DNA of 64,000 bases from Chondrus crispus (lineage: Eukaryota; Rhodophyta; Florideophyceae; Gigartinales; Gigartinaceae). Where the stretch lies: the NCBI RefSeq assembly GCF_000350225.1, contig NW_005179265.1:1-64000 (forward strand). Direction: 5' to 3'. Of the stretch, positions 47,800 to 59,922 are shown one piece after another. The position numbers and the translations under genes are program-made. The notes beneath the pieces were generated by a model. That model was not told the DNA's origin. It saw only the letters and a program-made list of their open reading frames with translations, and searched no databases. Numbering within the stretch: the stretch's first letter is position 1; each line of letters starts with the position of its first letter.

Positions 47800-50700
47800 G
47801 ATTTTGGTTCTTGCGCTAAAAAACTACAAAGTTTACGCGGACATTGGACCAACAGTCGGACTGATGAGCCGGGTGTTGCCTGTATTAGACACCGGCGCGG
47901 GAGCAAACCTTGTGCGAAAATCGGAACTCCCGGCTGGAATGGAATCTCTAGTGTCCTACGGACCGACCCAAGACATTGGCGACGCGAACAACAGGCCACT
48001 CCAGACTCTCGGAACCATCAAGATGCCCGTGAGACTTGGACGATATGTGGCTGCGGCCGAATTTATTGTGTGCGAGAAGCTCGCGGTACCGCTGATTCTA
48101 GAAGCGGACTATTGCGATAGGTTCGTGGAGGCTATCTACCCACGGAAGAGGACAGTTGAGTTGGCGGATTTCTCGGAGATTCCGATCGTAAGGCGGTTCT
48201 CGGCGAGAAAATCGAAGAAACATCTGGTCCCCGGAGAGGGCGAAACTGATGCAAAAGGGGAGCGAGTTTCCGCCAGGGTGAAGGTGGCAAGAGCTACGAC
48301 CATTGAGCCAGGGACGCAACACGTAGTCGAATGCACCTCGAAGAGGACTGGCTTGGTCGTCGTTCAACCCTACGCACCCCTATACGACAAGCACGGACTG
48401 GTAAGCACTAACGGTGTAGTTCAGGTTGAGCCTGACAAACCTTTTAGATTGCTTGTAGCGAATTTTAGAAATTACCCTGTCAGGGGTCGAAAAGGGCAAG
48501 TGGTGGCGGAACTATTACCGCACCCGAGGGCCGTATTCAAGAGCAATTCCACCATTGGTGAGGTACTTGGAATTCAATAAAGGGGCGAGGAAAAATTTAG
48601 TAATTCCACCCCGCCGCCTACGGGCGAGAGAAGATGTCGTCGGAACAAGATCGCGAGGACCAGCAAGGAGAACGGGAGGAAAGGCTCTCCGCAACGGCAA
48701 CTACGAAGCCGGAGCGGCGGATTGAGCCTCCCCCGCCGGACGTGAAGGAACTCGACCTGAGCCACGTGCCGGACCGGCTGCGCGAAAGATTCCGTCGGAT
48801 GTTAAAAAATAGTCCCGCATGTGGGATGAGACCCTTGGTGAGATCAACACCACTGTCCACCGGATTGAACTGGCCCCGGATACAAGGCCAATTGCACAAG
48901 CTCCCTACCGGGCCGGTCCAAAGGCTCGGGAGGTCGAGGACGCAGAAGTACAGAAGATGTTAGAAGCAGAAGTCATCGAACCGGCGCAGTCAGAATGGGC
49001 GTCGCCCGTTTTATTAGTGCCGAAGCCGGACGGATCGATGCGCTTTTGCGTAGACTATGGCAGGCTGAACGCGGTAACGGTAAAGGACACGTACCCTTTA
49101 CCGCGCATGGATGAGTGCCTGGACTCGCTTGGTGACACCAAGGTTTTCTCCGCGTTGGACGCGATCTCGGGATATTGGCAGATGCCTATCCCTGAGTGCG
49201 ACAAGACAAGACCGCATTTTCGTGTCAGTCAGGTCTGTATCGCTTCTCAAGAATGCCCTTCGGGCAAACTAACGCGCCAGCGACGTTTCAGAGAGCAATG
49301 GATATCCTGCTCTCTCCGTTCCGTTGGAAATGCTGTTTGTTGTATCTGGATGACATAATAATTTTTAGCAAGTCGTGGGAGGAGCACATCGTGCACGTGG
49401 ATGAAATACTTTCTGTATTGGAGAAGGCAGGTGTGAAGCTCAAGCTTCGCAAGTGCGAATTTTTCGTCGAAAAGATCAAGTACCTGGGCCACGTCGTCCG
49501 CCCAGGTACGCTAGAAGTCGATGTCGAGCGAACCGCCGCGTTGGAACAAGTGCGGTACCCGCGAACACAGACACAGCTCAGGAGCTTCCTGGGACTCTGC
49601 AATGTCTACCGCAGGTTGGTTCCGCAGTATGCGAAAATTGCGCAGCCTCTAAACCAACTACTGAAGAAAGGACAACCGGTCCTGTTGGAAGGATTCGACG
49701 AATCGTGCAAGAAAGCATTTCAAAAGCTCAAGGACGCCATCTTTGCAAGGCCGGTGTTGGCGCTGCCGAAGAAGGACCTACCCTACTCGGTAGATACCGA
49801 TGCAAGCGACTACTAAATAGGCGCTGCACTATTTCAAACACACGCGGATGCGCAACGCAAACCCATCGGGTTCTTTTCAAGAACGTTAGCCGCAGCCGAG
49901 AGAAACTATTCTGTATCAGAAAAAGAATGTCTAGCGGTAATTTGGGCCGTACAGACTTTAAGACCATATCTATATGGCGAGCACTTCATTGTGCATACCG
50001 ACCATGCCTCATTGAGGTGGTTGATGAACGTAACCGACCCCAGCGGGAGGTTAATCCGATGGAGGCTACGCCTGTCGGAATTCGATTTTGAAATCAAGTA
50101 CAAAAAGGGAAAAGCTAACAGCCAGGCGGACGCTTTGTCAAGGTTGCGAACCGCAGGAGAAACCGTCGACGAAATCGACGACGAAATCCCATGCTTTATG
50201 GCCGAACCGGCCGAGGGTACAGTGGAGGACGAGGAAAGTTTTGACGCGGCAGACGACATCCTCGCTCTTGAGGGGGGACCGCCCCTGATCGCCTCGATCA
50301 ATTCCAAGCTGTCACTCCGGAGGAGCTCATTAGCGAGCAAGCCGTCCACCCCTTCTGCAACCGCATCAAGGAAGAAATGGACGCCGGAAAGGTGAGAACG
50401 TTCAGCACGGAGACCGAGGAACTCGAAGGAACTCTATGCCGTACCGCGGCGGAGTTTGTACAAGTGGTAATACCACAATCGTTAAGGGACCGCATCCTAG
50501 GGTTGAGCCACTACGCAAAATTGGCAGGCCACCCGGGAGGCAGGAAACTTTACAAGACATTAAGAAGATAGTTTTATTGGCCTACGATGGCCCTAGACTG
50601 CTATGCAGTCGCGAAGAATTGCGCCGCATGTGCGCGGGAAAGGGTGAAGTTAAGAAAAAACACGAAGGAAATGAAGCTGTTCACGCCCAAAGCTCCGCTG

Positions 50701-52008
50701 GACTTTGTCGCCATCGACATTCTCGGCGAGCTAATCACAAGTAAGCGAGGAAATCGGTATATTCTCGTGATCAGCGATCGATACTCGAAACTGGTACGAA
50801 CCGTACCGTTGAAGAAGATATCAGCTGCGCACATCGCACAAGCCTTCGTTCACCATTGGGTATTCGTGTACCGACCGCCGGTCAAGCTGCTTTCCGACAA
50901 TGGAACACAGTTCACGGCCCAGTTCTTTCAGAATGTCTGCCGAATTCTTGGCATACGCAATGTGTTCACGACTACGTACCACCCGCAAGCCAACGGCCAA
51001 GTTGAGAGATTTAACCGCACGCTGACTTCAGCGTTGCGAAAATACGTTGGAGAGCATCCCAAGGACTGGGACTTATTTAGCGACGCTGTGACGTTCGCCT
51101 ACAACACACAAGTTCATCGAACTACGAACATTGCGCCCTTCGAGCTGGTGTTGGCTCGGGCGCCGAGAAACATTGCGTTACAAGCGCAATCAACTTTGGA
51201 GAACTTCAACTCGTCACGAGCATACTACCTGAAATGGCAGTCGTGGTTGGAGAGCCTAATGCGAAGCGCCGATAGGAGTTTGCGGAAGGAACAAGCCCGA
51301 TACAAGCGAAATTTCGACGCACGCCTTCGCAAGCCGCAATCTAAGATCCCACCAGGGTCCTACGTGTTCCTCCGGAAGGAGCAGGGAACGTCTAGCGAAC
51401 CGAAACACAAGCTGGCACAAGTCGCTACAGGGCCTTATCAGGTCAGAAGATCGGATCAACATACGGTAGTCATTGCCATTGGCGATCAGGAGGAACGCGT
51501 ATCGCGAGACAGGGTGGAATTAGCCCCAAGCCCGATGGACCATGCGCCGATAACCGGCCTACGTCAAGCGCTACAGTTCCTGGGAGAGCCGGAGTTAAAC
51601 GAAGAAGGAGAGGCAATGGAGGACGAGGAACGTCCTCACACCCGTGCGCCTACGACGGGCGACCTGGATAATTTAGTTGGTCAAACGCCGACAGCGGAGA
51701 CACCTCCAAACCTACGCGAGCTCGGAAAGTCCAGAGAAGAGGACGAGTTGGAAGATCTTCAGAAGGGGGAAGGAAACAGTTCAGAGAAAGGAGAGGAAAC
51801 AGAGAACACGGAATATGTAATCGACCGGGTCGTCGACCACGGTTATCAAAATGGTAATTTGATTCTCAAGGTGGAATGGTACGGTTATACGCCCGAGGAC
51901 GCGACGTGGGAGCCCATTTATCCATTGCCCCGCAGTGCGGACGTCACGTATTTCCGAAGGAAGAAATTACTCTTGCCGCCGCAAGTCGCGCACGCGCAAG
52001 CGGGGTAG
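47800..52008 (+). pseudogene. Pol region of G4 with chromodomain
   Basis: The protease has VLDTGAGANLV near 47885. RT has FCVDYGRLN near 49043 and YLDDIIIFS near 49343. RNase H has SVDTDASDY near 49788 and HTDHASLRW. Integrase has VAIDILGE, LSDNGTQFTAQFF and ANGQVERFNR near 50995. The chromodomain (YVIDRVVDHGY, then LKVEWYGYTPEDATW) is at about 51810-51950 with a basic end. The region has a few breaks. Pol stops 4.7 kb before the antisense gene, far more than in the other elements. Confidence 0.88.
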
Positions 52009-52487
52009 GCATCGTCAATAGAATTAGCCGATTAGGAAACACGGAAGAGTCAGAAATTCGAAACGAAGGGGTCCGAAAACAAGGCAAGTCAGAGCGAGAG
52101 GAGTAAGGCAGTTTTCCGTCGGGAACGCCTTTGCAAAAAGGGATTGACGAGCGGGTTACCCTCGAGTCGAGGGAGAAGGAGGGTAAAAGATGCAGTTGAT
52201 GTAGAGACGCATGCGAGGGAGGCCGATCGAGAGAAAGTGAATGACGCGGGACGCGATAAGACCGCGAGTGAAATGTTGGAATTGTATTGGGGATGGTCCC
52301 CATCAGGAAGCTCTCGAGTTGGAAGTGATGGGGTGAACAGCGTCGCAGAGAGAGGGAGTAAGGACAGTCGCCGCAAACGAGACCCCTCGGAGTGAGGAGA
52401 AGGGAAACGAAATGACTCAAGCGAGTTTGCCTGAGACCCCCGCCCATGAATGAAATGGCCTGCGCGGCCAGGCTGTGGAAGGGAAAT

Positions 52488-52870
52488 TTACTGTAGTCTC
52501 AAGCTGAGGTAATTTACCTCCTTGGATACGATCACACGAGGCCGCCGCGCGCACGTGATGTGACGCCTAGATCGATGATCCGCCCTCATGGAGCGGGATT
52601 TAATCAAAAAAATTGGGGCTCGCTGCTGCTAAGCTATCGCGTGTATATATAGGGGACAGGCGCCCTCTATCTGCTAAGACTGAAGACCACGCGCAAGACA
52701 CAGGCCGACGGCAACATTGTGTCACAAGCCGCTTTGTAACACGTACTCTTCCAATACCGACGTCCTCATCGAGGAAAACTGTTTTTGAACAGGATCAGCA
52801 GGGACAGACACTGTCACGCATATAACTTTCCAGCGCTAAGGGCGATCTACTTACCTACTTACTACAGTAA
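52488..52870. mobile_element. TIR-bounded 383-bp unit, solo LTR or small DNA element
   Basis: The ends TTACTGTAGT and ACTACAGTAA are perfect 10-bp inverted repeats. If only TGTAGT to ACTACA is counted, it looks like an LTR of 375 bp. It has a strong TATA box (GTATATATAGGGG near 52640). No clear target duplication was seen, so the class is open. Confidence 0.4.
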
Positions 52871-52879
52871 TCGACCCCC

Positions 52880-55650
52880 CCTCATGTCTTTCTTTTGTTT
52901 TTGTTTCTGTTTTTGCTTTTGCCTCTTTGTTTTGTTTTTGTGACGTAGAGAACAAGAACCCCGCACCGTGGAAAACGGGGAGCAAGCGTACCGGGTCCCG
53001 TGTGAGCAAATGGGACGCCCAAGATCGAGGAGGCCCGGTGAATCGTCGATTGTAATTAATTTATTACACTGTGTGTCACGTCGAGAAGGAGAGCGGGCCT
53101 TTTTTCTAAGTTGTACAAGAAGGTCAACTCTCGACACTTCGTATGTCTGCCTCAGAGAGAGTACCGCGCGAGTATTCGGAGATGATTCTGACCGACAAAG
53201 GACACCGCAACGCCCGAAGTCATGCCCTAGACGAGGATCCGTCATCACGATGTCGCTAGAGCCGACGGCCTCTCTGTTTGTACTGACGGTTGTTCCGAAC
53301 AGCCGCAAGGGCAGGACGCTTACAAAAAGGGGCGAATTTGGAGAGTTGGTCCCCTGAAACGAGGTCATAACGGACGGAGGGCTACGATGCGAAAATTTCT
53401 ATGTATTGGATTGAGGGAGGACGTACCAAAAAAATGATGTCCATGTGAATTGTATTGCGCGTGTACGGTGAGAATTCACCAGCACGACGAAGAACGACGT
53501 CGTTACTTCCGGCGACCTTCAGAGGACGCTTACTAATTCTACAGTAATTGCAGGGAACGGCCTATTGACCAGGGTAGAGATACCGGTGTCAAGTCCCGGA
53601 AGGAGTTGAGGGGATGCGATTACTGAATAGGAACACACACGTTGGCCGGAGAGACGCGCTGAGGATGAACACATCGAATACGACGTTCTCGCAGGAGAGG
53701 ACACGTAAGACAGGACTGGCAAAGAGACTACAGTCACGAGGCGCTCCCTTCAAGATCAGCACCAGTCGCGTTTCGGAAATGTAAAACGGGATAATCCCCC
53801 AAGTGCGCCATCTGATCGCCCAAGGGGTAAGAGACTCAGGGACTCATCGAGCCCAGTCCCACGACACGTATTGAGAGGAAGACGGATGAGGGGTGAGACA
53901 CTCCCGGTGCTGCTAGAAGCCCTTGAGGGCAGAACGCATTGGAAGAGATGTTCTGTCTTAATAATATGCGAGAACGCCAACGCGACGCAGACGACGCAGG
54001 TGTCTCCTGGCACTCGACAGGGACATGATTTTTTTTGTGGAGGTCGCAGGGGAAGTTGGGGAGAAATTCGAGCACCCAGCTCATTTCCTTACCATCGGGG
54101 AAACGACCCCGCCCCTCGACGAGAGCCATGTGGGACAGACAGAAGAGGTCCGGCCAGCCCACCGCATTGTCTTGTGGTTCACCGTCGGTGATGAGTAAGA
54201 CCCGACATGGGCGAACTACAGTGCGCTGAGAGCACGAATGAGGAGAGACAACATGCGTCCGTGTCGGGGAGAGGTAAAGGACACTTCGAATCGAGCCCGG
54301 GCGGAGAAACCCATCCCCTCAGAACTAAGGCAAGTAAGAAAAGGAGGTTGAAATTTTCCTCAACTTTAGGGCCCCACCCTAGAAAAATTACGAAGAGAAT
54401 GCCTATTTCGCCTGAATTTTGGCAACGGGATCAGGACAAATGAGAACATCTGTCCACGTGTCAACTTCGTGCGAGATACTTCAGCCCGGCGGAGCCTGAC
54501 GAGCGACGACGCCCCCAAGCCAAGGATCGATGCCGTGTCGGATCGTTGCTACGCAAGGTGATCAAATTGCGAATTTTACGGAAAGGGGATCTACGTCCCA
54601 ACGTCATGTACGCGTCGGCAAATCCGGACAGCAAGAGAATTCAAGGTCGTCGGCACGCTGATAGAATGGCAGTCTGAGGAGCTCTCGCGCACGATTCATC
54701 AAACCATCTACGCAAGGAGGACAATACCCCGACGATAATGAAATGTAACGTCGAAACAGACGCCTACAGTGGCGTCGTGACGAGGGTAGAAGGACAACGT
54801 CGCCAGTATTACGTCGACCATATTTTATTTCCCGCAGGGACCAGGCCAGGAGAAGGAGAAGGGATCCTCTCACGTGGCAAGAAGCTCACGCATTTTACCA
54901 TGGAAATTGAGACCTCGTTGGAGATATAGTGTCTCCCTCGAAGGGGGACGACACCAACCAGCGACTATCGAAGATCGCGATCGCAACCGCTACGTCACAC
55001 CGCTTCCAACTGGTGGAGCGCCACGCCACAACCCCCTCCACAAGCACACACAATGCCTATCGTCTTTCTCTCTTTCTACTTTTCTATCTTGCTATTTTTT
55101 ATATTTTGCGTCCCCTGTTTCCTTGCCGAATTGTTTTGTTTGGTGTGAAGGCGGAACATGACGCCGCGCCGATCCGCGACTAATCATGGGAGAATCGAGA
55201 ACCGTCGATCGCAAGTTAGTCTTTCAGACGGCTCATCAAGTCTCGAAGGAGAGCCAAGTCTGTCCGGCGTTGGTCAAGATGGCCAAGTACGAGCAGCCCT
55301 AAGCCGATCCGGAAGGCGGAGCCGCGCGAGTAGTCGAAGGAAAATATGACATACAGGATACATGGCGACGGTCGAAAGGACTTCCGAAATGAGAACCCGC
55401 TCTGACGATGTTGCCAACGCCGACGGCTGTTCTGGTGATGCCAACGGGTATGTCCAACAGCCGCGAATGCAGAACGCAAACGAAAAGAGAAAAAAAATTG
55501 CGAAGATCGTTCCTGTAGGAAGAGTTGGCAACGGACGACGGGGGTATGACGCGGAAATTTCTATGCGTTGAACCAAGGGAATTCGCACCAGCAAATGCTA
55601 CCGACGTGGATTTTATTGCGTGTATAAGAGAAGGATGAATCGGTACGAAG
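52880..55650. repeat. Diverged direct duplication, copies at about 52880-53480 and 55040-55650
   Basis: Both copies begin with a T-rich tract. They share in order GAACATGACG-like, CGCGCGAGTA, GCCGACGGC, CCGAACAGCCGC-like, and GAAATTTCTATG (53390 and 55554), then TTATTGCGTGT (53451 and 55613). They are heavily diverged and non-coding. The shared order over 600 bp makes chance unlikely. Confidence 0.5.
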
Positions 55651-56707
55651 AGGCACGACATGGTTGTCTTTGACAACCCTCTGTGGAGCCCTGTGAGACG
55701 TACTGTACCGGTACAGAGTGAAACAGGCGTAGGGGAGACGGATCAGTACTGGATCCAAGAAAAAATTGAGGGGACACGACGCCGCCTTGTCATGCCCGCG
55801 TCGGTTGAGACGACAGATAGAGTAGGAAATTATGACACGGACGCCGCAGAGATAAGAGGAGGAAGTTGAGACTCGACGCAGAGGAATATTTGGGATGCAC
55901 ACTGCGATAAAGAGGAGGAAATTGGCGGTAAAGAGGAGGAATTTGGGAAAAAGAAGAGGAGATGGACAGATGAGGAGATGTGACCGCAGAGGCGGGGCGC
56001 ATACAAAAAGAAGAGAGGAGGAAATTAGAAGTCCGAGGGAATGGGCGGAGTCGGAGACCCCAAAGAGGACATCGTTCCCTCGACGAGGAGTTCAGCCGGA
56101 CAATGGATCAGCCCGACGTTCGAGGAAGAGTGTACCTGCATGGACCGTTCTGCGTTTCGCTAACGAACGGTACGCGGAAAGAAAAGAGGAGGAAAGTGAA
56201 GGTAACGGGGGACACGCAGGTGATTCATTTTATTATCCAAAAGCTACCGGGTGACGTCGATAACCAGATGTCACCCCAAACGGGTAATAATCCGAGAATG
56301 GATCAGGGGGGGAGTCGTTCCGAGCGGCGGGTCAGTGGGGCGGCACACCCAAGGATTTTTCCTTCGGGAGTGAGGTAACGAGTCGAGCAAGGACTCGCAG
56401 ATCATCGAGGGAAGCCCCTTGGAGAGCTTCACATTTCGATGCCATGAGCGCGGAGCAATGTGCAGTAGATGTCAATGGCTCCGTCGCTCTTTTTGGGAAT
56501 TGATGGGGACGGTGGGGAAGACAACGCTTCCCTAACCGACAGAGTTTCGGTATGCCCTGCCGAGGGGATATCGACAGCAGGAGGAGCAGCAGCAGGGGCT
56601 GCAGGGAGAGGGGAATCTGGAGCAGACGGTCGGGGGCAAACGTCGTCTGCGCGGGGATCTATGGCTCGTATGGGAGCCACGTCAGGGGTTGGAACTTGGT
56701 TGCCGAA

Positions 56708-58066
56708 TTAGCGACTGAGGCGCGCTTCGGAGGGAGAGCACAAGGCGGATGTCCAAGGGTTGAACCAGACGAAGTCACCCGCCGCACTGTGACTTCGACC
56801 GGGAGAAGAGGACGGGCGTCGCCTCGCGAAGGATCGGGATGAGTTGATAGGGGGAACAACATCCCAGTCGACCTGATTGATCTTTTCGAGTAAGGAGTGT
56901 AGTTTGAAGTCGGTGTCTGCTCCGCCCAAGGGCACAGTGTAGTCCAAAAGGCACATGAGCTCGACGAGCTTCGGAGGAAGATACCACAGCCGCCAACAAT
57001 CGTACGCCTCCCAGAGCAAGGTGGCGGCTACCTTCACGCACCACTCCGTCAAAAAGACAACCCACAACCCGTGACGAGGATCAGTGAGATGGCTCCCAAA
57101 GTAGGTAAGGATGGGACCGAGCTCTGCCCAAAACCCTTGGCAGACATAAAATTGTCCCCACCATGAGGGGAGTTGCTGGTACCGGTTGGGGTAGTGTGAC
57201 CGAGCAATTTCCCCCGCCTCAACCATTTGGTAAGCTAGGAAATATCCCGTGTCCGATCTCATCTTACGCTCGAATCGGACCGTATGCTGGAAGAAGGGGA
57301 TGTTCCTGCGTTTCATATGTCGGACATTGAGGGGGAGGATTGCGCGCGTGTATGACATGGCATCGTTAGTCACCGTCAGTTGGTTATGCCACAGGCGGTC
57401 CACCTCGAGCACGGGGTCACCCCGTGTCCAGCTGAGGAGGTTGTCAAGGTAATCACGCTCCCCCTCCGTGCGAAACTTCCACGTGTCACATCCGAAGGAC
57501 GAAGGAATGAGGGCATCGGATAGGGATAGGTCGAGACGGTCGAGGACGGCTTCCATGAACCTCAGGGATAGGCCCTGGCGGCCACGAGTGGAAGAACGAC
57601 GCAGGATAGATGGGGGAATGGCGATACGGGCACGCCATTCGTAGGAGGAAATGGCTTGAAGGGGAAGGTGACCCGGCAGCATCCCCGCACCGTCGGCAAA
57701 GTCGCGCCCGATGCTAGTGACGTCGCGCACGTCGACGGCGAAAAACCAAGGAGTGGCCGCGTACAGTAAGGGATAGTCGCGCATGGATTTACCTTGGAGC
57801 TCGGCTAGTGAGGGGTATCGACGAGGGGCTGATGAAGGATGGAGATCGGGATGGAAGACCGGTTCAGGAATGTTGGTGTTCGGGGGAAGTCGGGATATGG
57901 AAGGAAGGTCGCTAGGAATGGAAGGCGTGTGTGAGAAGCCCACACCGCGGCGACCGCGAGTGGTATGTCCGGCAGTGGGATCCGAGGAAGGAAACATGGA
58001 GATCGTCTTACTCTCACGCGAGCAGCGACCGATGGTCCGAAGAAAAAGGAAGAAGTTGGGAAGCAA
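56708..58066 (-). CDS. Antisense accessory ORF of G4 (DPxH family), uninterrupted
   Basis: A 452-aa ORF opposite to gag-pol, ending 42 bp before the 3' LTR on its 5' side. It is the best preserved member of the family. Residues about 24-95 are Pro/Ser-rich and disordered. The core (about 95-390) is aromatic-rich, with YPLLYAATPWFFAVD, FFQHTVRFERK and PNRYQQLPSWWGQFY, then the signature LGPILTYFGSHLTDPRH at 316-332 and EW at 341-342. Basic and Ser-rich sequence closes it. ATGs at 58066 and 57997 (residue 24) are both possible starts. There is no known domain, signal peptide or membrane helix. It is unlikely to be env. Confidence 0.75.
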   Translation of the reverse strand: MLPNFFLFLRTIGRCSRESKTISMFPSSDPTAGHTTRGRRGVGFSHTPSIPSDLPSISRLPPNTNIPEPVFHPDLHPSSAPRRYPSLAELQGKSMRDYPLLYAATPWFFAVDVRDVTSIGRDFADGAGMLPGHLPLQAISSYEWRARIAIPPSILRRSSTRGRQGLSLRFMEAVLDRLDLSLSDALIPSSFGCDTWKFRTEGERDYLDNLLSWTRGDPVLEVDRLWHNQLTVTNDAMSYTRAILPLNVRHMKRRNIPFFQHTVRFERKMRSDTGYFLAYQMVEAGEIARSHYPNRYQQLPSWWGQFYVCQGFWAELGPILTYFGSHLTDPRHGLWVVFLTEWCVKVAATLLWEAYDCWRLWYLPPKLVELMCLLDYTVPLGGADTDFKLHSLLEKINQVDWDVVPPINSSRSFARRRPSSSPGRSHSAAGDFVWFNPWTSALCSPSEARLSR

Positions 58067-58107
58067 GGGAGTGAAGCCGCTGCGCGAGAGCGCTCAGAAG
58101 GGGGATA

Positions 58108-59045
58108 TGTAGTGCAATACCCGTCTCGGGTAGGGAGATGAAAGGAAGTGAAAAAGGGAAAAAATTGGATACTGTAGTCCGGGTTTGGGGGACACACGTG
58201 TGCGACGAAGCGCACGATTATTTTAATTATTTAATTTATTTACTAATTAGATTTAGAATCTAGAGCCGGGGGCTACTGTACTCGCCCCGGCGGGGCTCTA
58301 TATAACTTAGCCCTTCGACCGAACAAGTCAATAAACCAACCCGAGTTGCCGGAGTTGAATGTCGCCCTGGTCGAAGTCCGTCTCTACCGAGACGCTCCCC
58401 TTTTACCTAAGCCTACGGCATACTTCAGCGCTCGGGGGTCCCCTTTTTCCTTATCAATTTTCCTTTATTTCCCTATCCTAATTTCCCGTAATCTTGAGTT
58501 GGTCCCACCTTGTAGGATTGAGATCCGCAACGTGACGTCATTTGCCATCGGGCTTCTGTGTTGGTGCACCAGTGGTGCTTTTCTCAGTGTTGGTTCCATC
58601 GGAATCTGGTTGCGACCGATCCGTTGTTGGTACTTTGCCATCGGGCAGTACGACGGTGTAGCGCTGCTACGCTTTCTTCTTTCCCGACGGGCTACGTTGC
58701 GACGTCCCCGTCGAAGACCTTATCAAGGGTATAAGGTGTACAAGGCGCTCTTCGAGCATCGGATTTACGACCCATCGGACCTGGTTTATGTAAACACCCC
58801 TCCGAACTCGTCGAGCAGTTGCCTTTACAAGTCTCTACCACCATTTACCGATCCCGGGCTGGGCCCTTCTCTTTGCCCCCCCTATCAGGGATCCGAGCTA
58901 CTGCGGGCCGCAAACCCGCTTAAAGAGGACAGGGGGCTTCGAACACTCCGTAGCGCTGTGCCGTTGGCAGTTGTTGTTTTTATTGCTGTTGTTTGTGTTG
59001 GACCGTCGGACCTTGGTCTCTGCCTAACAGGCGCATTGCACTACA
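58108..59045 (+). repeat. 3' LTR of G4
   Basis: 938 bp from TGTAGTGCAATACCC to GCATTGCACTACA, with CTATATAACTT as TATA box near 58298. It is preceded by the polypurine-like CAGAAGGGGGATA. It differs in length and subfamily from the left LTR of G4. Confidence 0.9.
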
Positions 59046-59262
59046 CATATGTGACAACTCAGGAAAACAGATCATCAATTAGAGGGACAAAGGCAATCAA
59101 AGCGAAGGAGAGAGTGACGGCATATGTTTGTACAAATGCGGACGGATCCTGTAAAGTTCCCATGGCCATCATCGAAAATTTTAAGAAGCTGGGCTGTTTT
59201 CGTTTGAGACAACCCCCTGTTCCATATTTTAGTCAAAAGAATGCATGATACGATGCCATGAC
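59046..59262 (+). mobile_element. Fragment of a pogo/CENP-B-like transposase
   Basis: The frame reads KERVTAYVCTNADGSCKVP, then MAIIENFKKLGCFRL and VPYFSQKNA. This is the typical stretch of DDE transposases of the pogo/Tigger/JRK group around the NADG and IGKSK region. It ends in a stop at 59246 where the family usually has a Trp. It is cut on the left by the G4 LTR and on the right by the G5 LTR, so it is older than both. Confidence 0.75.
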
Positions 59263-59873
59263 TGTAGCATAAACCCCCCCAGCTGCGGAGGGGTGTAGCT
59301 AACAGTCCGACGGTGACCCCTTGATCGGCGGAAGACGGGGGATTCCTCCTGCTCACGGAACCGGGCACGAGCCCGGTAGCAGTGTGGTAGAGCAGGTCGG
59401 GGTAGGTTGCGCGCACGCACGAGCAGATCGAAGCCTCGACGCCCAGGAGCAGCGCTGGGTGACGTACCAGCGCTGACGGGCGGAGGCGGATCTCGGCTCG
59501 CTCGCGTGTCACGCAACCCGACCCGTGCCGCTTCCTAACTAAAAGGCGCGCGAAGGTGTCGCGCTAATTAGAGTAAGCTGGAGGGTTGCGCCGCGGTCGA
59601 GGATCGGGACCAAGCTACCTTCGTCCTCCTATTGAATATACCAGTCGAAGTTGTCATATTATAGTACAGTACCATGCCACTTTACAGCGCGGGTCGTCCC
59701 GCACTGTAATACTGTCAGCACTCAGGCTGACAGCACACGTGTTCGTACACGTGTGCCGGCGCGCGCGCTGTAAGATATGCGCGCCCACCCGCTGTAAGGT
59801 TCGTGCCTTACACCGATAGATCTAATTGTAATCTAATCTAATATATAGAGTAGTCGTCGGCCATTATACCACA
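59263..59873 (-). repeat. 3' LTR of G5
   Basis: 611 bp; on the minus strand it begins TGTGGTATAATGG and ends TTATGCTACA. It matches the solo LTRs at 35780 (closely) and 38103. The left flank is ATGAC; the matching flank is outside the window. Confidence 0.85.
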
Positions 59874-59922
59874 CGGCCCCCCACTTAGGAGTGAACGTCC
59901 GCGTTCACTGTGGCTTGTAGAG

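Larger units (their letters stand above)
52009..56707. other. 4.7-kb non-coding spacer in G4
   Basis: Purine-rich on the plus strand, with short open frames but none protein-like. It contains a TIR-bounded unit (52488-52870) and two diverged copies of a block about 2.15 kb apart. The last 280 bp may hold the worn C-terminal end of the antisense gene: a Pro/Ala-rich minus frame at 56429-56680. Confidence 0.5.
44064..59045 (+). mobile_element. Ty3/gypsy chromovirus G4, apparently chimeric
   Basis: 15 kb with gag, pol, chromodomain, a very long spacer, an antisense gene and LTRs at both ends. The left LTR (1050 bp) matches the G6 LTR, while the right LTR (938 bp) is of another subfamily, nearer to the solo LTR at 30484. 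The flanks CCCAC (left) and CATAT (right) do not match. I infer that recombination between two related elements removed the DNA between them. The coding part has only a few breaks. Confidence 0.85.

Noticed and set aside
56708-58066. Antisense gene of G4 as an envelope gene
   Set aside because: No signal peptide, no transmembrane helix, and it runs opposite to the element.
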